Below, piece after piece: positions 8,891 through 17,104 of a stretch of 64,000 nucleotides of DNA. Position numbers and translations under genes: made by a program. Source of the DNA: Myxococcales bacterium (GTDB lineage Bacteria; Myxococcota_A; Polyangia; Fen-1088); NCBI GenBank assembly GCA_022184915.1, contig JAGTJU010000006.1, positions 286,402-350,401 of the forward strand, given 5' to 3'. Under the pieces are notes generated by a model that saw only the letters and a list, made by a program, of their open reading frames with translations, ran no database searches and was not told the origin of the DNA. Positions within the stretch are counted from its first letter, which is position 1, and the number at the start of each line of letters is the position of its first letter.

Positions 8891-10045
8891 GTGGGCCATA
8901 CACTCGAGGGACGTATCGTCGTTGCCTTCAACCGTGACTTCGAGGAGGCCAAGGGCGACCCTGAAAACCGCGCCCGCGAGGATGTGGTCGGCACGGCCCG
9001 TGACGTGGCATCGGCCCTCGCGGCAGCAGGCTTCGAGGTCGAGACCCTGGGCGTGACGGATGACGTGGGAGCAGCCGTCGACGAGATAGCGTCCTTGGCG
9101 CCCGATGCGGTCTTCAACCTCTGCGAGTCGTTTGGCGGCGAGGGCCGCTTCGAAGCGGTTTTTCCCCTGCTCCTGGACCTTTCTCAGCTTGCCTTTACGG
9201 GCTCGACGGCACCCACGTTGATGCTGGCGGTCCACAAAGACCGCACCAAGCAGATCCTCCAAGCCTGCGGCGTGTGTACGCCTGCAAGCCTTCGCGTGGA
9301 CGGACCGTCCGTGCCCTCCACCTTCGAGATGCCCGGTCCGATGATCGTGAAGCCCTCGCGCGAGGACGCGTCGGTGGGGATCAGCAACGACTCGGTCGTG
9401 GCGACGCGCGCAGCGCTCGAAAGGCAGGTGGCCTACGTCTGGGAACGCTACCGTCAGCCCGTGCTGGTCGAACAGTACATCGACGGCCGCGAAATCTACG
9501 TGGCCAAGCTGGACGGCGGGCGCGAAGAGGCCTCCTGCATCTTGCCGCTCTTCGAGGTGGACTTCGGCGGACTCGCCGCCCATCACCCGCGGGTGGTCAC
9601 CTTCGAGGCGAAGTGGCGTGAAGAGTCGGCTGCGTACCATGGAACGCCTACCCGTCCCGCGGAGCTGCCGGCCGCGGTCGTGGCGCGGATCGAGGCGGTG
9701 GGCCGGGCTGCCTTCGCCGCCCTCGACGTGCGGGATTACGGCCGCGTCGACGTCAGGTTGGCGGACGATGGCACTCCTTACGTCATCGATGTAAACCCAA
9801 ACTGTGACCTATCGTCCGTTGCGGGCTTCGCCAAGGCAGCCCTCGAGGGGGGAAGGTCCTACGAAGCTCTCATCCAACACATCGCGCGGCTTGCCCTCGC
9901 ACGGAAACATGCAGACACGATCCCCCTTGCCCCACGATCGAGACGCCCTCGCGACGCTGCTGTCGGACCCACCCGACAACCCGTTTCGCGACGAAGAGGT
10001 GGCGTGCGCGCTGGATCTTCTCGCGGCGGTCCTGGAGCCACCTGA
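8891..10045 (+). CDS. D-Ala-D-Ala-ligase-related ATP-grasp protein
   Basis: About 384 residues. The ATP-grasp core is complete: VFNLCESFGGEGRFE (N-terminal lobe), MIVKPSREDASVGIS (ATP-binding Lys), VLVEQYIDGREIYV, and YGRVDVRLADDGTPYVIDVNPN with the RxD and a DxN metal-binding motif. It is a carboxylate-amine ligase of the Ddl superfamily, but EGRFEAVFPLLLDLSQLAFTG differs enough from true Ddl that the substrate is uncertain. The start could be the GTG at 8858, which overlaps the lipB stop (GTGA), or the GTG at 8891, with a TAGACT box upstream; the domain begins at RIVVAFN after both. The last 50 residues are Arg/Pro-rich, overlap the next gene by 137 nt and do not look like family sequence, so the natural end may have been lost. 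Confidence 0.8.
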   Translation: MGHTLEGRIVVAFNRDFEEAKGDPENRAREDVVGTARDVASALAAAGFEVETLGVTDDVGAAVDEIASLAPDAVFNLCESFGGEGRFEAVFPLLLDLSQLAFTGSTAPTLMLAVHKDRTKQILQACGVCTPASLRVDGPSVPSTFEMPGPMIVKPSREDASVGISNDSVVATRAALERQVAYVWERYRQPVLVEQYIDGREIYVAKLDGGREEASCILPLFEVDFGGLAAHHPRVVTFEAKWREESAAYHGTPTRPAELPAAVVARIEAVGRAAFAALDVRDYGRVDVRLADDGTPYVIDVNPNCDLSSVAGFAKAALEGGRSYEALIQHIARLALARKHADTIPLAPRSRRPRDAAVGPTRQPVSRRRGGVRAGSSRGGPGAT

Positions 10046-10394
10046 GGGCAACACCTACGAGGCGCTGGTTGGGGTAGACGAGACTGATGCCCCCCTGTCC
10101 TACGCGTGTTTCGGTCGAATCCCGATGACCGATGCCACCTACGACCTGTACTGGATGGTCACCAAGCGCCAGCGGCGTGGAGAAGGTCTTGGTGCAAAGC
10201 TGCTGGCGGCACTCGAGGCTATGCTGGGGGCCCGGGGGGCGCGAACGGTTCGCATCGAGACCTCGAGCCTGGAGGGCGCAGGCGGTGCGCGCCGCTTCTA
10301 CGAGCGCAACGGCTACCGTGTCGTGGGCGTCATCCCGGACTTCTATCGGCCCGGTGATGACCTGGTCACGTTGACGAAACGACTGGAGCGCTGA
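9909..10394 (+). CDS. GNAT-family N-acetyltransferase
   Basis: A single GNAT domain of 161 residues, which uses acetyl-CoA to acetylate an amine. The acetyl-CoA-binding region is clear: YWMVTKRQRRGEGLGAKLLAALE (beta4, then the R/QxxGxG/A loop), followed by TVRIETSSLEGAGGARRFYERNGYRVVG, the standard C-terminal half. The N-terminal DPPDNPFRDEEVACALDLL is typical of the small GNAT proteins found next to ATP-grasp genes. The ATG at 9909 is the latest start that keeps the full domain. It lies 137 nt inside the preceding gene in another frame. The target substrate is unknown; the ATP-grasp protein and this enzyme may act in one pathway. Confidence 0.85.
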   Translation: MQTRSPLPHDRDALATLLSDPPDNPFRDEEVACALDLLAAVLEPPEGNTYEALVGVDETDAPLSYACFGRIPMTDATYDLYWMVTKRQRRGEGLGAKLLAALEAMLGARGARTVRIETSSLEGAGGARRFYERNGYRVVGVIPDFYRPGDDLVTLTKRLER

Positions 10395-10399
10395 GGCCG

Positions 10400-11368
10400 A
10401 TGCCGTTCGCGCAAGCCCGGGGGCCGGTCCGACTGACATGGGCCCAGGGCGCGTGCGTTTTGGGACTCGTGGCGCTTGGGGCTTGCAAGCCGAAGAGCGA
10501 GACGCAGCCAGGGAGCGAGCCTCACTTCGCCACGCCGATCCTCGGCGACGTGCTCGTCAAGCGGCTGGGCCCCGCCGATGAACAGCTGGCAGGGGTGGCG
10601 TTCGATGACCGCGCGATGTCAGGGCAAGCGCGTGAACGACTGGAGGCGTCCCGGATCTTTGCGCCCAGACCTTCTGAAGCGGCGGGCGGGGGATCCAGCC
10701 GCTCGGCGAACCCCGAGGCCACGGTGTTGGCGGCATACGCCGTCGAGAACGTTTGGGCGGAGGGCAAGGGCCTTGCCCGCGCTCTGGTTCGTCTCAAGGT
10801 GGCGGTCAAACCCAGCCGCCTCGCGGATCCGTATTGGGCCGAGGACGTCGAGGCCCAGGGCGAGATCCCCTACGACACTGCGCCCGAAAGCGCCCCACCA
10901 GCCCGCGCTTTCACCACGCTCGTGTCTCGCATGATGACGGAGATGTTGGATGAATACATCGCCCGGCAGCAGCTGCGCAGGGCGGAGGACTCGGTCCTTT
11001 TGGCAGCTCTGAAGGAGCGACAGAGCGCCCATCTCGAAGACGCTCTACGCATCGCAGGAAGGCGCAAGCTCCAGGCCGCCGTGCCCGCCCTTTTGGAGCT
11101 GCTCAACGACGAGCGTGAACCCGTGCGCGATGCCGCCCTCGGCGCTTTGCTCGAGATGCGCGAGCGAAGGGCCGTCAAGGTTCTCACTACCAGCCGCTCG
11201 ATGCACGACACGCGTGAAATGCGGAAGATCCTGAACGCGATCGCCGTTCTCGGCGGCAACGAGGCGGTTTCGTACCTGAACTTCGTTGCGGATGCTCACG
11301 AAGATCCGGAGCTGCGCGCCTACGCTCGGGAAGCCCTCGGCAAGCTCACCCCTCGTCCTGAAAACTAA
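10400..11368 (+). CDS. HEAT-repeat lipoprotein
   Basis: A protein of 322 residues. Residues 12-29 form a lipoprotein signal with the lipobox LGAC, so the mature protein is anchored by a lipid at Cys29. The middle is a mixed region without a known motif. The C-terminal third (about 205-315) contains HEAT-like helix pairs: AGRRKLQAAVPALLELLND, EPVRDAALGALLEM and DPELRAYAREALGKL. Such repeats form curved scaffolds that bind proteins. It starts 5 nt after the GNAT gene, so the two are probably co-transcribed. No catalytic residues are visible and the partner is unknown. Confidence 0.75.
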   Translation: MPFAQARGPVRLTWAQGACVLGLVALGACKPKSETQPGSEPHFATPILGDVLVKRLGPADEQLAGVAFDDRAMSGQARERLEASRIFAPRPSEAAGGGSSRSANPEATVLAAYAVENVWAEGKGLARALVRLKVAVKPSRLADPYWAEDVEAQGEIPYDTAPESAPPARAFTTLVSRMMTEMLDEYIARQQLRRAEDSVLLAALKERQSAHLEDALRIAGRRKLQAAVPALLELLNDEREPVRDAALGALLEMRERRAVKVLTTSRSMHDTREMRKILNAIAVLGGNEAVSYLNFVADAHEDPELRAYAREALGKLTPRPEN

Positions 11369-11406
11369 GTTGGCGGAGTTTCCTGGGCGATGGCCTGGAG
11401 CTCCGG

Positions 11407-11412
11407 TACACT
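11407..11412 (+). promoter_or_regulatory. -10-like box before the kinase/activator gene
   Basis: TACACT, 6 nt before the ATG at 11419, with no Shine-Dalgarno sequence. The transcript probably begins at or next to the start codon. Confidence 0.35.
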
Positions 11413-11418
11413 GCCGGG

Positions 11419-14400
11419 ATGCAGGCCAACTCCGTTGGCACGGGGCCCGCCCTGACGGCCGATGCCGGAGAGGGCGATGCGTCCGCGCCTTTGCTCGATG
11501 GTCGCTTTCAGGTGCGGGGTGCCTTGGCTGCAGGCGGGCAGGGCGAGACCCTCAGGGCATGGGACCTCAGGGAGGGGAGCCCGTGCGTCATCAAGTTTGC
11601 ACCCCGCCTCGACACGGGGCTCGGACGCGAATTCGAGGTCCTGCGACGCTTGTGCCATCCCAACATCGTCCGCGTCCGCGCGTTCGGTACAGCGGTCCGG
11701 ATCCCGAGTCCGACCCCCGGCGCTCCGCTGACTCCCTACCTCGTCCTGGACGCCATAGAGGGGCAGTCTCTGGCTGATGGCCCTGCCGCGGGGATCAGCC
11801 CCCCGCGTCTGTGGGAACTGGCGACAGCGCTCACCGATGCTCTCGGCTACTTGCACGAACGGGGTGTTCTGCACGGGGACGTCACCCCGTTCAACGTTCT
11901 CGTCGAGCGCACGACGGGCCGGGTCGTACTCGTCGATTTCGGGCTCTGCGGGAGCCCCAAGAGCCCCGGGCATGCCCGCCCGGGGCTTGCCTCGGGCACG
12001 CCTGGTTTTGCCGCACCCGAGGCGCTCCTGGGGGCGGCGACGGCGCGCTCCGACTTGTTCGGCCTCGGCGCGACGCTGTGGTGGTGCCTCGGGCGACAGG
12101 CGCCCTACGGCGAAGGAGGCGAAGGCGTGGCCCGGCTCTTTGCACGCCAGCCGCCCCGGTCCCTCGCACCCGCGGGAGAGCCCCTGGCGCAGGCCCTGCA
12201 GGACCTGTCCCGGCAGCTGATCGCGTTTGCGCCCGACGAGCGTCCTGCCAGTGCCCGTGACGTGAGCGCCCGGCTTGCCCGCATCGCTCAGGCGCACGGT
12301 TTCGGGGCCCCAGGACCCGAGGGTCTATCGGCGCCCCCTCCGTTTCGAGGTGACCGCCTGGCCGGGCTCTTCACCGGCCGCGCTCGCGAACTGGACGCGC
12401 TCGCGCGCGTGTTCGATGACCTGCTCGCCGGGCAGTGTCCCCGGACGGCGGTCATCGTGTCGGGGCCCGAGGGAAGTGGCCGGCGCAGTTTGCTGGGCGA
12501 AGCGCTTCAGCGTGCGCGTCGTGCGGCGCTGGTGCAGGGCAAGCCTGCGTTGCGGGTGCTCACCCCCGAGGAGGTGCTGCGAGAGGCCGGCGCGGGCCCG
12601 CGGTTGGCTGGCGCCCCTGCCGATCAGACCTACGCGTGGTTTCGGGCCCAGGTGCTCTCGGCGTCCGCGCGCGTGGCCGAGGTCGCCCCCCTCGTCGTCT
12701 GGGTGGATCCGGCGGCCGACGCCGTTTTGGGGGGAGCGGATCTTTCTTCGTGGCGTGGCCTGCTCGCCGCCCAAGAGCCAGGGCGTGTCCTCTTTGTTGG
12801 CCCGGGGCCGCCCGGTGCGGTGGCCGAGGCCTCCGGGGAAGTCGTTTTGGAGTTGGCATTGTCCCCCCTGCGGGCAGAAGATCTGGCCGCTCTCTGCGCG
12901 GAGGCGGGCCTGGCGCCGGGGCCATCAGAGCAGCGCCGTCTCCTCGAACGCTCGGGCGGCAACGCCGCCTTGTTGACGCACCTGCTGCGCCAGACGGGGG
13001 AGGGAACGAGCCTCGCCGGCGCGGATGAGGCGCCGCCCGAGGAGATCTTGAGAGGTAGCTTCGCCCGGTTGTCTGACGAGGCCCAGGCGGCGGTGCTCGA
13101 GGCCTGGTGGGAGCTCCCCGCGGCGGGCGTGCCCACAAACCGTTTGGGCGGCCCCGGGCGGGACGAGGCTTCGCGCGCCGGGTGGCTGGTGCAGGATGAC
13201 TTCGGATCGTGGCGCCTACCTTCAGGGCTGCATCATTCCGCTGTGTGGGGAGCCTCGCAGCCTCCGCCGGGTCCGCGCGTGGCCGCCCTCGCGGCAAAGG
13301 CCCGGCAGGAGGCGCGAGACGTCAAACGCGCCGAGGCCTTGCGTCTTCTCGGTGCCCCCTCCGAAGCTCGAGAGGTGTTCTTTGCCGCCGCCGGAGCCCA
13401 GGCAGAGCGCGGTGCGGTGGCCGAGGCCCTGTGGTGCTGGGAACGGGCCCGCGCGCTGCCGGAGCCCTGGCCCTCCGAAGCGGCGACGGGCTACGCGGAG
13501 GCGTTGGGCGCCGTCGGGCGCTACGAGGACGCCGCCGCCTGGCTCGAAGCGCAGCCCGAGCCCGCGTTGCCCGCAGGGCGCGCCCGGCGCGCAGAGGTCC
13601 ACGCCGCCCTGCTACGGCGGCGGGGCACCCTGCACGCCGCGCTCACCCGCCTCGAACGCACGCGAGATGCGCTTTCGACCCCCGATGGCGCCGACGCCAG
13701 GGCCCGGCTGGGCGTGCAGATGGGCCGCCTTCTCATCGCGCAGGGCCGCTTCTCCGAAGCCTGGGAGGCGGTGGTCGCGCCGGTCCCGGACGCGGCCAGA
13801 GGGTTATGGCTCGAGACCCGCGCCCTGGCCGCAAGCTATCTCGGGCGCGCCGCGGAGGCCGAAGAGGCTCTACTGGCATGGGCGCATCTGGCCCGGGAGC
13901 GCAACGACACCCCGTTGGCCGCTCGGTGTGCAGCGGTGGAGGGGCTGCATGCCCAGTTGCTCGGCCAGCCCCGCCGGGCCGCCGAAGCCTACCTTCGTGC
14001 CTACGAAGCTCACGTCCGCACCGGTGACGTTCACGGCGGCGCCAACGCGCGGCTCAACTTGGCGATGGCCAACGCCGAGCTTGGCTTTTTCACCGTCGCG
14101 CTCGAGGCCTTTCGCGACGCCCATGCGCAGCTGCTTCGCCTGGGCGCTGACCGGGACGCGACCTTGGCCGTGTTCAACGCCGGTCTGCTCTTCGCCCGCC
14201 TCGGCGATCAACGGGCGGCCGAGGCCGCCTGGAACCGCGTGCACGGGGTGGCCGTGCCGGGCGATCCCGCCGTGACCGCCTGGGCCGAATGGCTGAGCGC
14301 CGAACGGGCTTTGGCGAGGGGCGCGTTCACAGACGCTGCGAGCGCCTGGGCCCGCGCCTCCGCGTCGTTCGCCAAGACGGGTGATCCCCACCAGGCTACC

Positions 14401-16461
14401 CTGGCCAGCTGGCGACGCGTCGACGCGCTCGCCCAGTCGTCCCGTCATGCGGAAGCCTACGAGGAAAGCCAGAAGCTCGCGGTTCCGTCCGCCGGTGCCG
14501 AAGTGGTGGCGCTGGCCCGCTGTCGGCTGGCGCTGGCGGATCCCTCGTCCTCGGCGGCGCTCGTGCCCGAGGCGCGTCGTCTTGCCTCCCTCGCCGACAC
14601 GCAGAGCCGCCAGGGGCGCACCCCGGCAGCTTTCCGCAGCGCGGTGGTCGCCGCACGCGCCTTGCTTCAGGCGGGGCGCGGGGCGGCGGCCCACGCGCTT
14701 GCGCGGCAGGCCCGACACTCTTTGGAGGAGCTAGTGATGAACACGCCCCCGGAATATCAGGCGGCCCTCGACGCGGACGCGGACGCACGATGGTTGGCCA
14801 CGTTCTCCACGGAACCCTCGCCGCCCTCGCCACGAGGGTCACCAGGACCCGAAGTGACGGCACAGCGGCTAGCCGAAGCGCAAGCGCGCCTTCGCCGCTT
14901 CGTACGCTTGAGCAAACGCCTCAACGGCGAGCTCCGCTTGCCCCGCTTGCTTGAAACCGTGCTCGACACCGTCATCGAACTCACCGAGGCCGAGCGAGGC
15001 TTCCTGCTGTTGCGGGACCCGCAGGGCCAGCTTACGGTCCGGGCCGCACGCAACATCGACCAGAGCTCCCTTCTGGGTGAGTCCCTGGCCTTCTCGCGCT
15101 CCATCGCCGACCAGGTGGCGGCCAGCGGCAGCCCGGTCGTCACGGTCGACGCGGCTCACGACGACCGCTTCCGGCAAGCGCTTTCGGTGAGTGACCTGCA
15201 ACTACGCTCCGTTGTGGCCGTTCCCCTCACCATCAAGGGTGTCGTGGAAGGCACCATCTACGTCGATAACCGCCTTCGTCAGGGGGTGTTCGACGAGGAG
15301 GCCGTGAACACCCTGCTCGATTTCGCCGAGCTTGCGGCCTTGGCGGTGGGAAACGCCCGATTGGTGCAGGAGCTCCGTCGTCGGGATCGCCTGATCGAGG
15401 GGCTCAACCGCCGCCTCACGGCCGAGCTGGCCGTCCGCAAGGAAGAGCTCTCGTCGATGCGTGTCGAGCTCAACGAAACACGCGAGGACTTCGTCTTGCG
15501 CTACGAGTACGGGAACATCGTGGGACGGTCGGTGCCCATGATGTCCGTGTTGAAGTTGCTGGACCGGGTGAGCGACACCCAGCTCCCGGTGCTCATTCAG
15601 GGCGAAAGCGGCACGGGCAAGGAACTGGTCGCCCGCGCCCTTGCGGCCAACGGTTCGCGAAAGGATCAGCCCTTCGTGAGCGAAAACTGTGCGGCGATCC
15701 CGGAGACTCTCCTCGAATCCACGCTCTTTGGCTACGTGCGGGGTGCCTTCACCGGCGCCGAGCGGGATACGCGCGGCCTGTTTGCGATCGCCAACGGGGG
15801 CACCTTGTTTCTCGACGAGGTGGGCGAGATGTCGCCCGCTTTGCAGGGCAAGCTGCTTCGGGTCCTGCAAGAAGGGGAGTACCGTCGCGTGGGCGGCCAG
15901 AAGACGGAAACCACGGATGTGCGTCTCGTCGTTGCGACCAACCGAGATCTTCAGACCCTCGTGAAGGAGGGCCGCTTTCGCCAGGATCTGTACTTTCGCC
16001 TGGCGGTCGTGCGCGTGGACCTGCCCCCTCTGCGCGCGCGCGGCGAGGACGTCCCCCTGTTGGTCCGGCACTTCCTGTCGCGGCTGCAAAAGCAAGCGGG
16101 CGTGCGGGCGCGGCAGATCAGCGCCGAGGCGCTGTCGAGGCTCTGTGCCTACTCTTGGCCTGGCAACATTCGCGAGCTCGAGAACGAGATCGCACGGGCC
16201 TCGGCGTTTGCCGACGAGACCATCGGTGTGTCAGACCTGTCACCGCACGTGGCTGCATCGGCACTCGTCGCGTCGGCCGCGCCTTCCTTCGACGTCGACG
16301 ACCTCAAACTCAAGCCTCGGGTCGAACAACTCGAAAAGGGGCTGTTACGAGACGCGCTCGACAAGTGTGGGGGCAACCAGACGCGCGCTGCGGCCGCACT
16401 GGGCTTGTCTCGCTTCGGGCTCCAGAAGAAACTCAAGCGCTACGGCCTCGAGACAGCTTGA
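11419..16461 (+). CDS. Giant Ser/Thr-kinase, ATPase, TPR, GAF and sigma54-activator fusion protein
   Basis: One 1680-residue protein that links sensing to transcription. Order: kinase-like domain (about 30-290), AAA/STAND-type ATPase (about 310-560), TPR-like helical region (about 600-1130), GAF sensor (about 1160-1310), sigma54-interacting AAA+ domain (about 1365-1600) and a Fis-type HTH (about 1640-1675). The activator part looks functional: Walker A GESGTGKE (near 1395), the sigma54-contact loop GAFTGA (near 1441) and Walker B GGTLFLDEVGEM. The HTH reads GNQTRAAAALGLSRFGLQKK. The kinase has Lys59 (VIK) and DFG near 173, but its catalytic loop reads HGDVTPFN, lacking the usual Arg and Lys. 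The first ATPase has GPEGSGRRS, with Arg for the P-loop Lys. The family is known in myxobacteria; the ligand is unknown. Its target may be the promoter just downstream. Confidence 0.92.
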   Translation: MQANSVGTGPALTADAGEGDASAPLLDGRFQVRGALAAGGQGETLRAWDLREGSPCVIKFAPRLDTGLGREFEVLRRLCHPNIVRVRAFGTAVRIPSPTPGAPLTPYLVLDAIEGQSLADGPAAGISPPRLWELATALTDALGYLHERGVLHGDVTPFNVLVERTTGRVVLVDFGLCGSPKSPGHARPGLASGTPGFAAPEALLGAATARSDLFGLGATLWWCLGRQAPYGEGGEGVARLFARQPPRSLAPAGEPLAQALQDLSRQLIAFAPDERPASARDVSARLARIAQAHGFGAPGPEGLSAPPPFRGDRLAGLFTGRARELDALARVFDDLLAGQCPRTAVIVSGPEGSGRRSLLGEALQRARRAALVQGKPALRVLTPEEVLREAGAGPRLAGAPADQTYAWFRAQVLSASARVAEVAPLVVWVDPAADAVLGGADLSSWRGLLAAQEPGRVLFVGPGPPGAVAEASGEVVLELALSPLRAEDLAALCAEAGLAPGPSEQRRLLERSGGNAALLTHLLRQTGEGTSLAGADEAPPEEILRGSFARLSDEAQAAVLEAWWELPAAGVPTNRLGGPGRDEASRAGWLVQDDFGSWRLPSGLHHSAVWGASQPPPGPRVAALAAKARQEARDVKRAEALRLLGAPSEAREVFFAAAGAQAERGAVAEALWCWERARALPEPWPSEAATGYAEALGAVGRYEDAAAWLEAQPEPALPAGRARRAEVHAALLRRRGTLHAALTRLERTRDALSTPDGADARARLGVQMGRLLIAQGRFSEAWEAVVAPVPDAARGLWLETRALAASYLGRAAEAEEALLAWAHLARERNDTPLAARCAAVEGLHAQLLGQPRRAAEAYLRAYEAHVRTGDVHGGANARLNLAMANAELGFFTVALEAFRDAHAQLLRLGADRDATLAVFNAGLLFARLGDQRAAEAAWNRVHGVAVPGDPAVTAWAEWLSAERALARGAFTDAASAWARASASFAKTGDPHQATLASWRRVDALAQSSRHAEAYEESQKLAVPSAGAEVVALARCRLALADPSSSAALVPEARRLASLADTQSRQGRTPAAFRSAVVAARALLQAGRGAAAHALARQARHSLEELVMNTPPEYQAALDADADARWLATFSTEPSPPSPRGSPGPEVTAQRLAEAQARLRRFVRLSKRLNGELRLPRLLETVLDTVIELTEAERGFLLLRDPQGQLTVRAARNIDQSSLLGESLAFSRSIADQVAASGSPVVTVDAAHDDRFRQALSVSDLQLRSVVAVPLTIKGVVEGTIYVDNRLRQGVFDEEAVNTLLDFAELAALAVGNARLVQELRRRDRLIEGLNRRLTAELAVRKEELSSMRVELNETREDFVLRYEYGNIVGRSVPMMSVLKLLDRVSDTQLPVLIQGESGTGKELVARALAANGSRKDQPFVSENCAAIPETLLESTLFGYVRGAFTGAERDTRGLFAIANGGTLFLDEVGEMSPALQGKLLRVLQEGEYRRVGGQKTETTDVRLVVATNRDLQTLVKEGRFRQDLYFRLAVVRVDLPPLRARGEDVPLLVRHFLSRLQKQAGVRARQISAEALSRLCAYSWPGNIRELENEIARASAFADETIGVSDLSPHVAASALVASAAPSFDVDDLKLKPRVEQLEKGLLRDALDKCGGNQTRAAAALGLSRFGLQKKLKRYGLETA

Positions 16462-16462
16462 T

Positions 16463-16489
16463 GGGGACGACAACTAAGTTGTCATCTCC
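16463..16489. promoter_or_regulatory. Palindrome, candidate binding site of the upstream activator
   Basis: The core GACAACTAAGTTGTC (16469-16483) is a perfect 6+3+6 inverted repeat, with weaker pairing outwards to 16463 and 16489. It starts 2 nt after the activator stop and its centre is about 96 nt before the predicted sigma54 transcription start, where enhancer sites usually lie. The nonamer ACTAAGTTG also occurs at 11364-11372, just before the activator gene. Confidence 0.5.
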
Positions 16490-16545
16490 TGATAGGTTCG
16501 TTGACGGTTCATGCCCTAAGTCCTTGATTCAACATCGTATTGGTT

Positions 16546-16561
16546 TGGTTCCGTCTTTGCT
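16546..16561 (+). promoter_or_regulatory. Sigma54-type -24/-12 promoter
   Basis: TGGTTCCGTCTTTGCT has the invariant GG (16547-16548) and GC (16559-16560) exactly 12 nt apart and a perfect TTGC at -12. The middle of the -24 element departs from the TGGCAC consensus. Transcription would start near 16572, before the lipoprotein gene. It lies directly behind a sigma54 activator gene. Confidence 0.6.
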
Positions 16562-16619
16562 TTGTCCCTTCACAGAGTTTCTCATGCAAGCGATCGGGTA
16601 TCTTCAGCGCGACGCGTCT

Positions 16620-17012
16620 ATGAAGCGTCGGAGCGGCCTCGGGCTCTTCGGCCTCGTAGGGGCAGCCCTGGGGCTCGTGGGGTGCAATGCCAACTTCATT
16701 CCTGTTCCTCCGCCTGGCGACCCCACCTTCGAGTCGGTGCAAGTCACCGACGGCACGGGCGCTACGCGACAGGTCTGGCAGGTATCCGGGGGGCCCAGCG
16801 ATGCCCTCAAGAACGCGCGGGTCTATGTCTTTAACGCTTCGGTTGGGGAGGGCGTGATCACACGGGCCTCTGAAACGGGCACCTACGCAACGGGCCTGCT
16901 CGACGGCGAGCCTGGAGACCGCATCGAGCTCCACTACGAGACGCCCGAGGAGAAGAGTCCCCTCATTTGTCGCCTGCTCGTCGCCGGCCCTGCCAAGACA
17001 CCTTGCCCCTGA
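16620..17012 (+). CDS. Small lipoprotein, likely under sigma54 control
   Basis: A protein of 130 residues. MKRRSG is followed by a hydrophobic stretch and the lipobox LGLVGC, so the mature protein starts at a lipidated Cys near residue 21. The rest is beta-rich: FESVQVTDGTGATRQVWQVSG, ARVYVFNASVGEG and DRIELHYETPEEKS. This resembles a small Ig-like or carboxypeptidase-regulatory-like fold of about 100 residues. It is not a known family to me. The frame is open well upstream; the ATG at 16584 is an alternative start, but 16620 gives a normal signal peptide. It is the first gene after the sigma54 activator and a -24/-12 promoter, so it may be an envelope protein made on signal. Confidence 0.75.
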   Translation: MKRRSGLGLFGLVGAALGLVGCNANFIPVPPPGDPTFESVQVTDGTGATRQVWQVSGGPSDALKNARVYVFNASVGEGVITRASETGTYATGLLDGEPGDRIELHYETPEEKSPLICRLLVAGPAKTPCP

Positions 17013-17054
17013 GCAAGGGGGCTCGATGCCTGATCGGGGCGGATGGAGCGGCTC

Positions 17055-17068
17055 GACCTTGTAAGGTC
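17055..17068. promoter_or_regulatory. Palindrome before the coiled-coil gene
   Basis: GACCTTGTAAGGTC, 6-bp arms around GT, 36 nt before the ATG at 17105. It could be an operator; no core promoter is obvious. Confidence 0.3.
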
Positions 17069-17104
17069 ACAAGAACCGACCGTGACAGCCGATGAGGTGA
17101 AGCG

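Noticed and set aside
16155..16583. Upstream extension of the small lipoprotein into the activator gene
   Set aside because: It overlaps a certain gene in another frame, and the promoter lies inside it.
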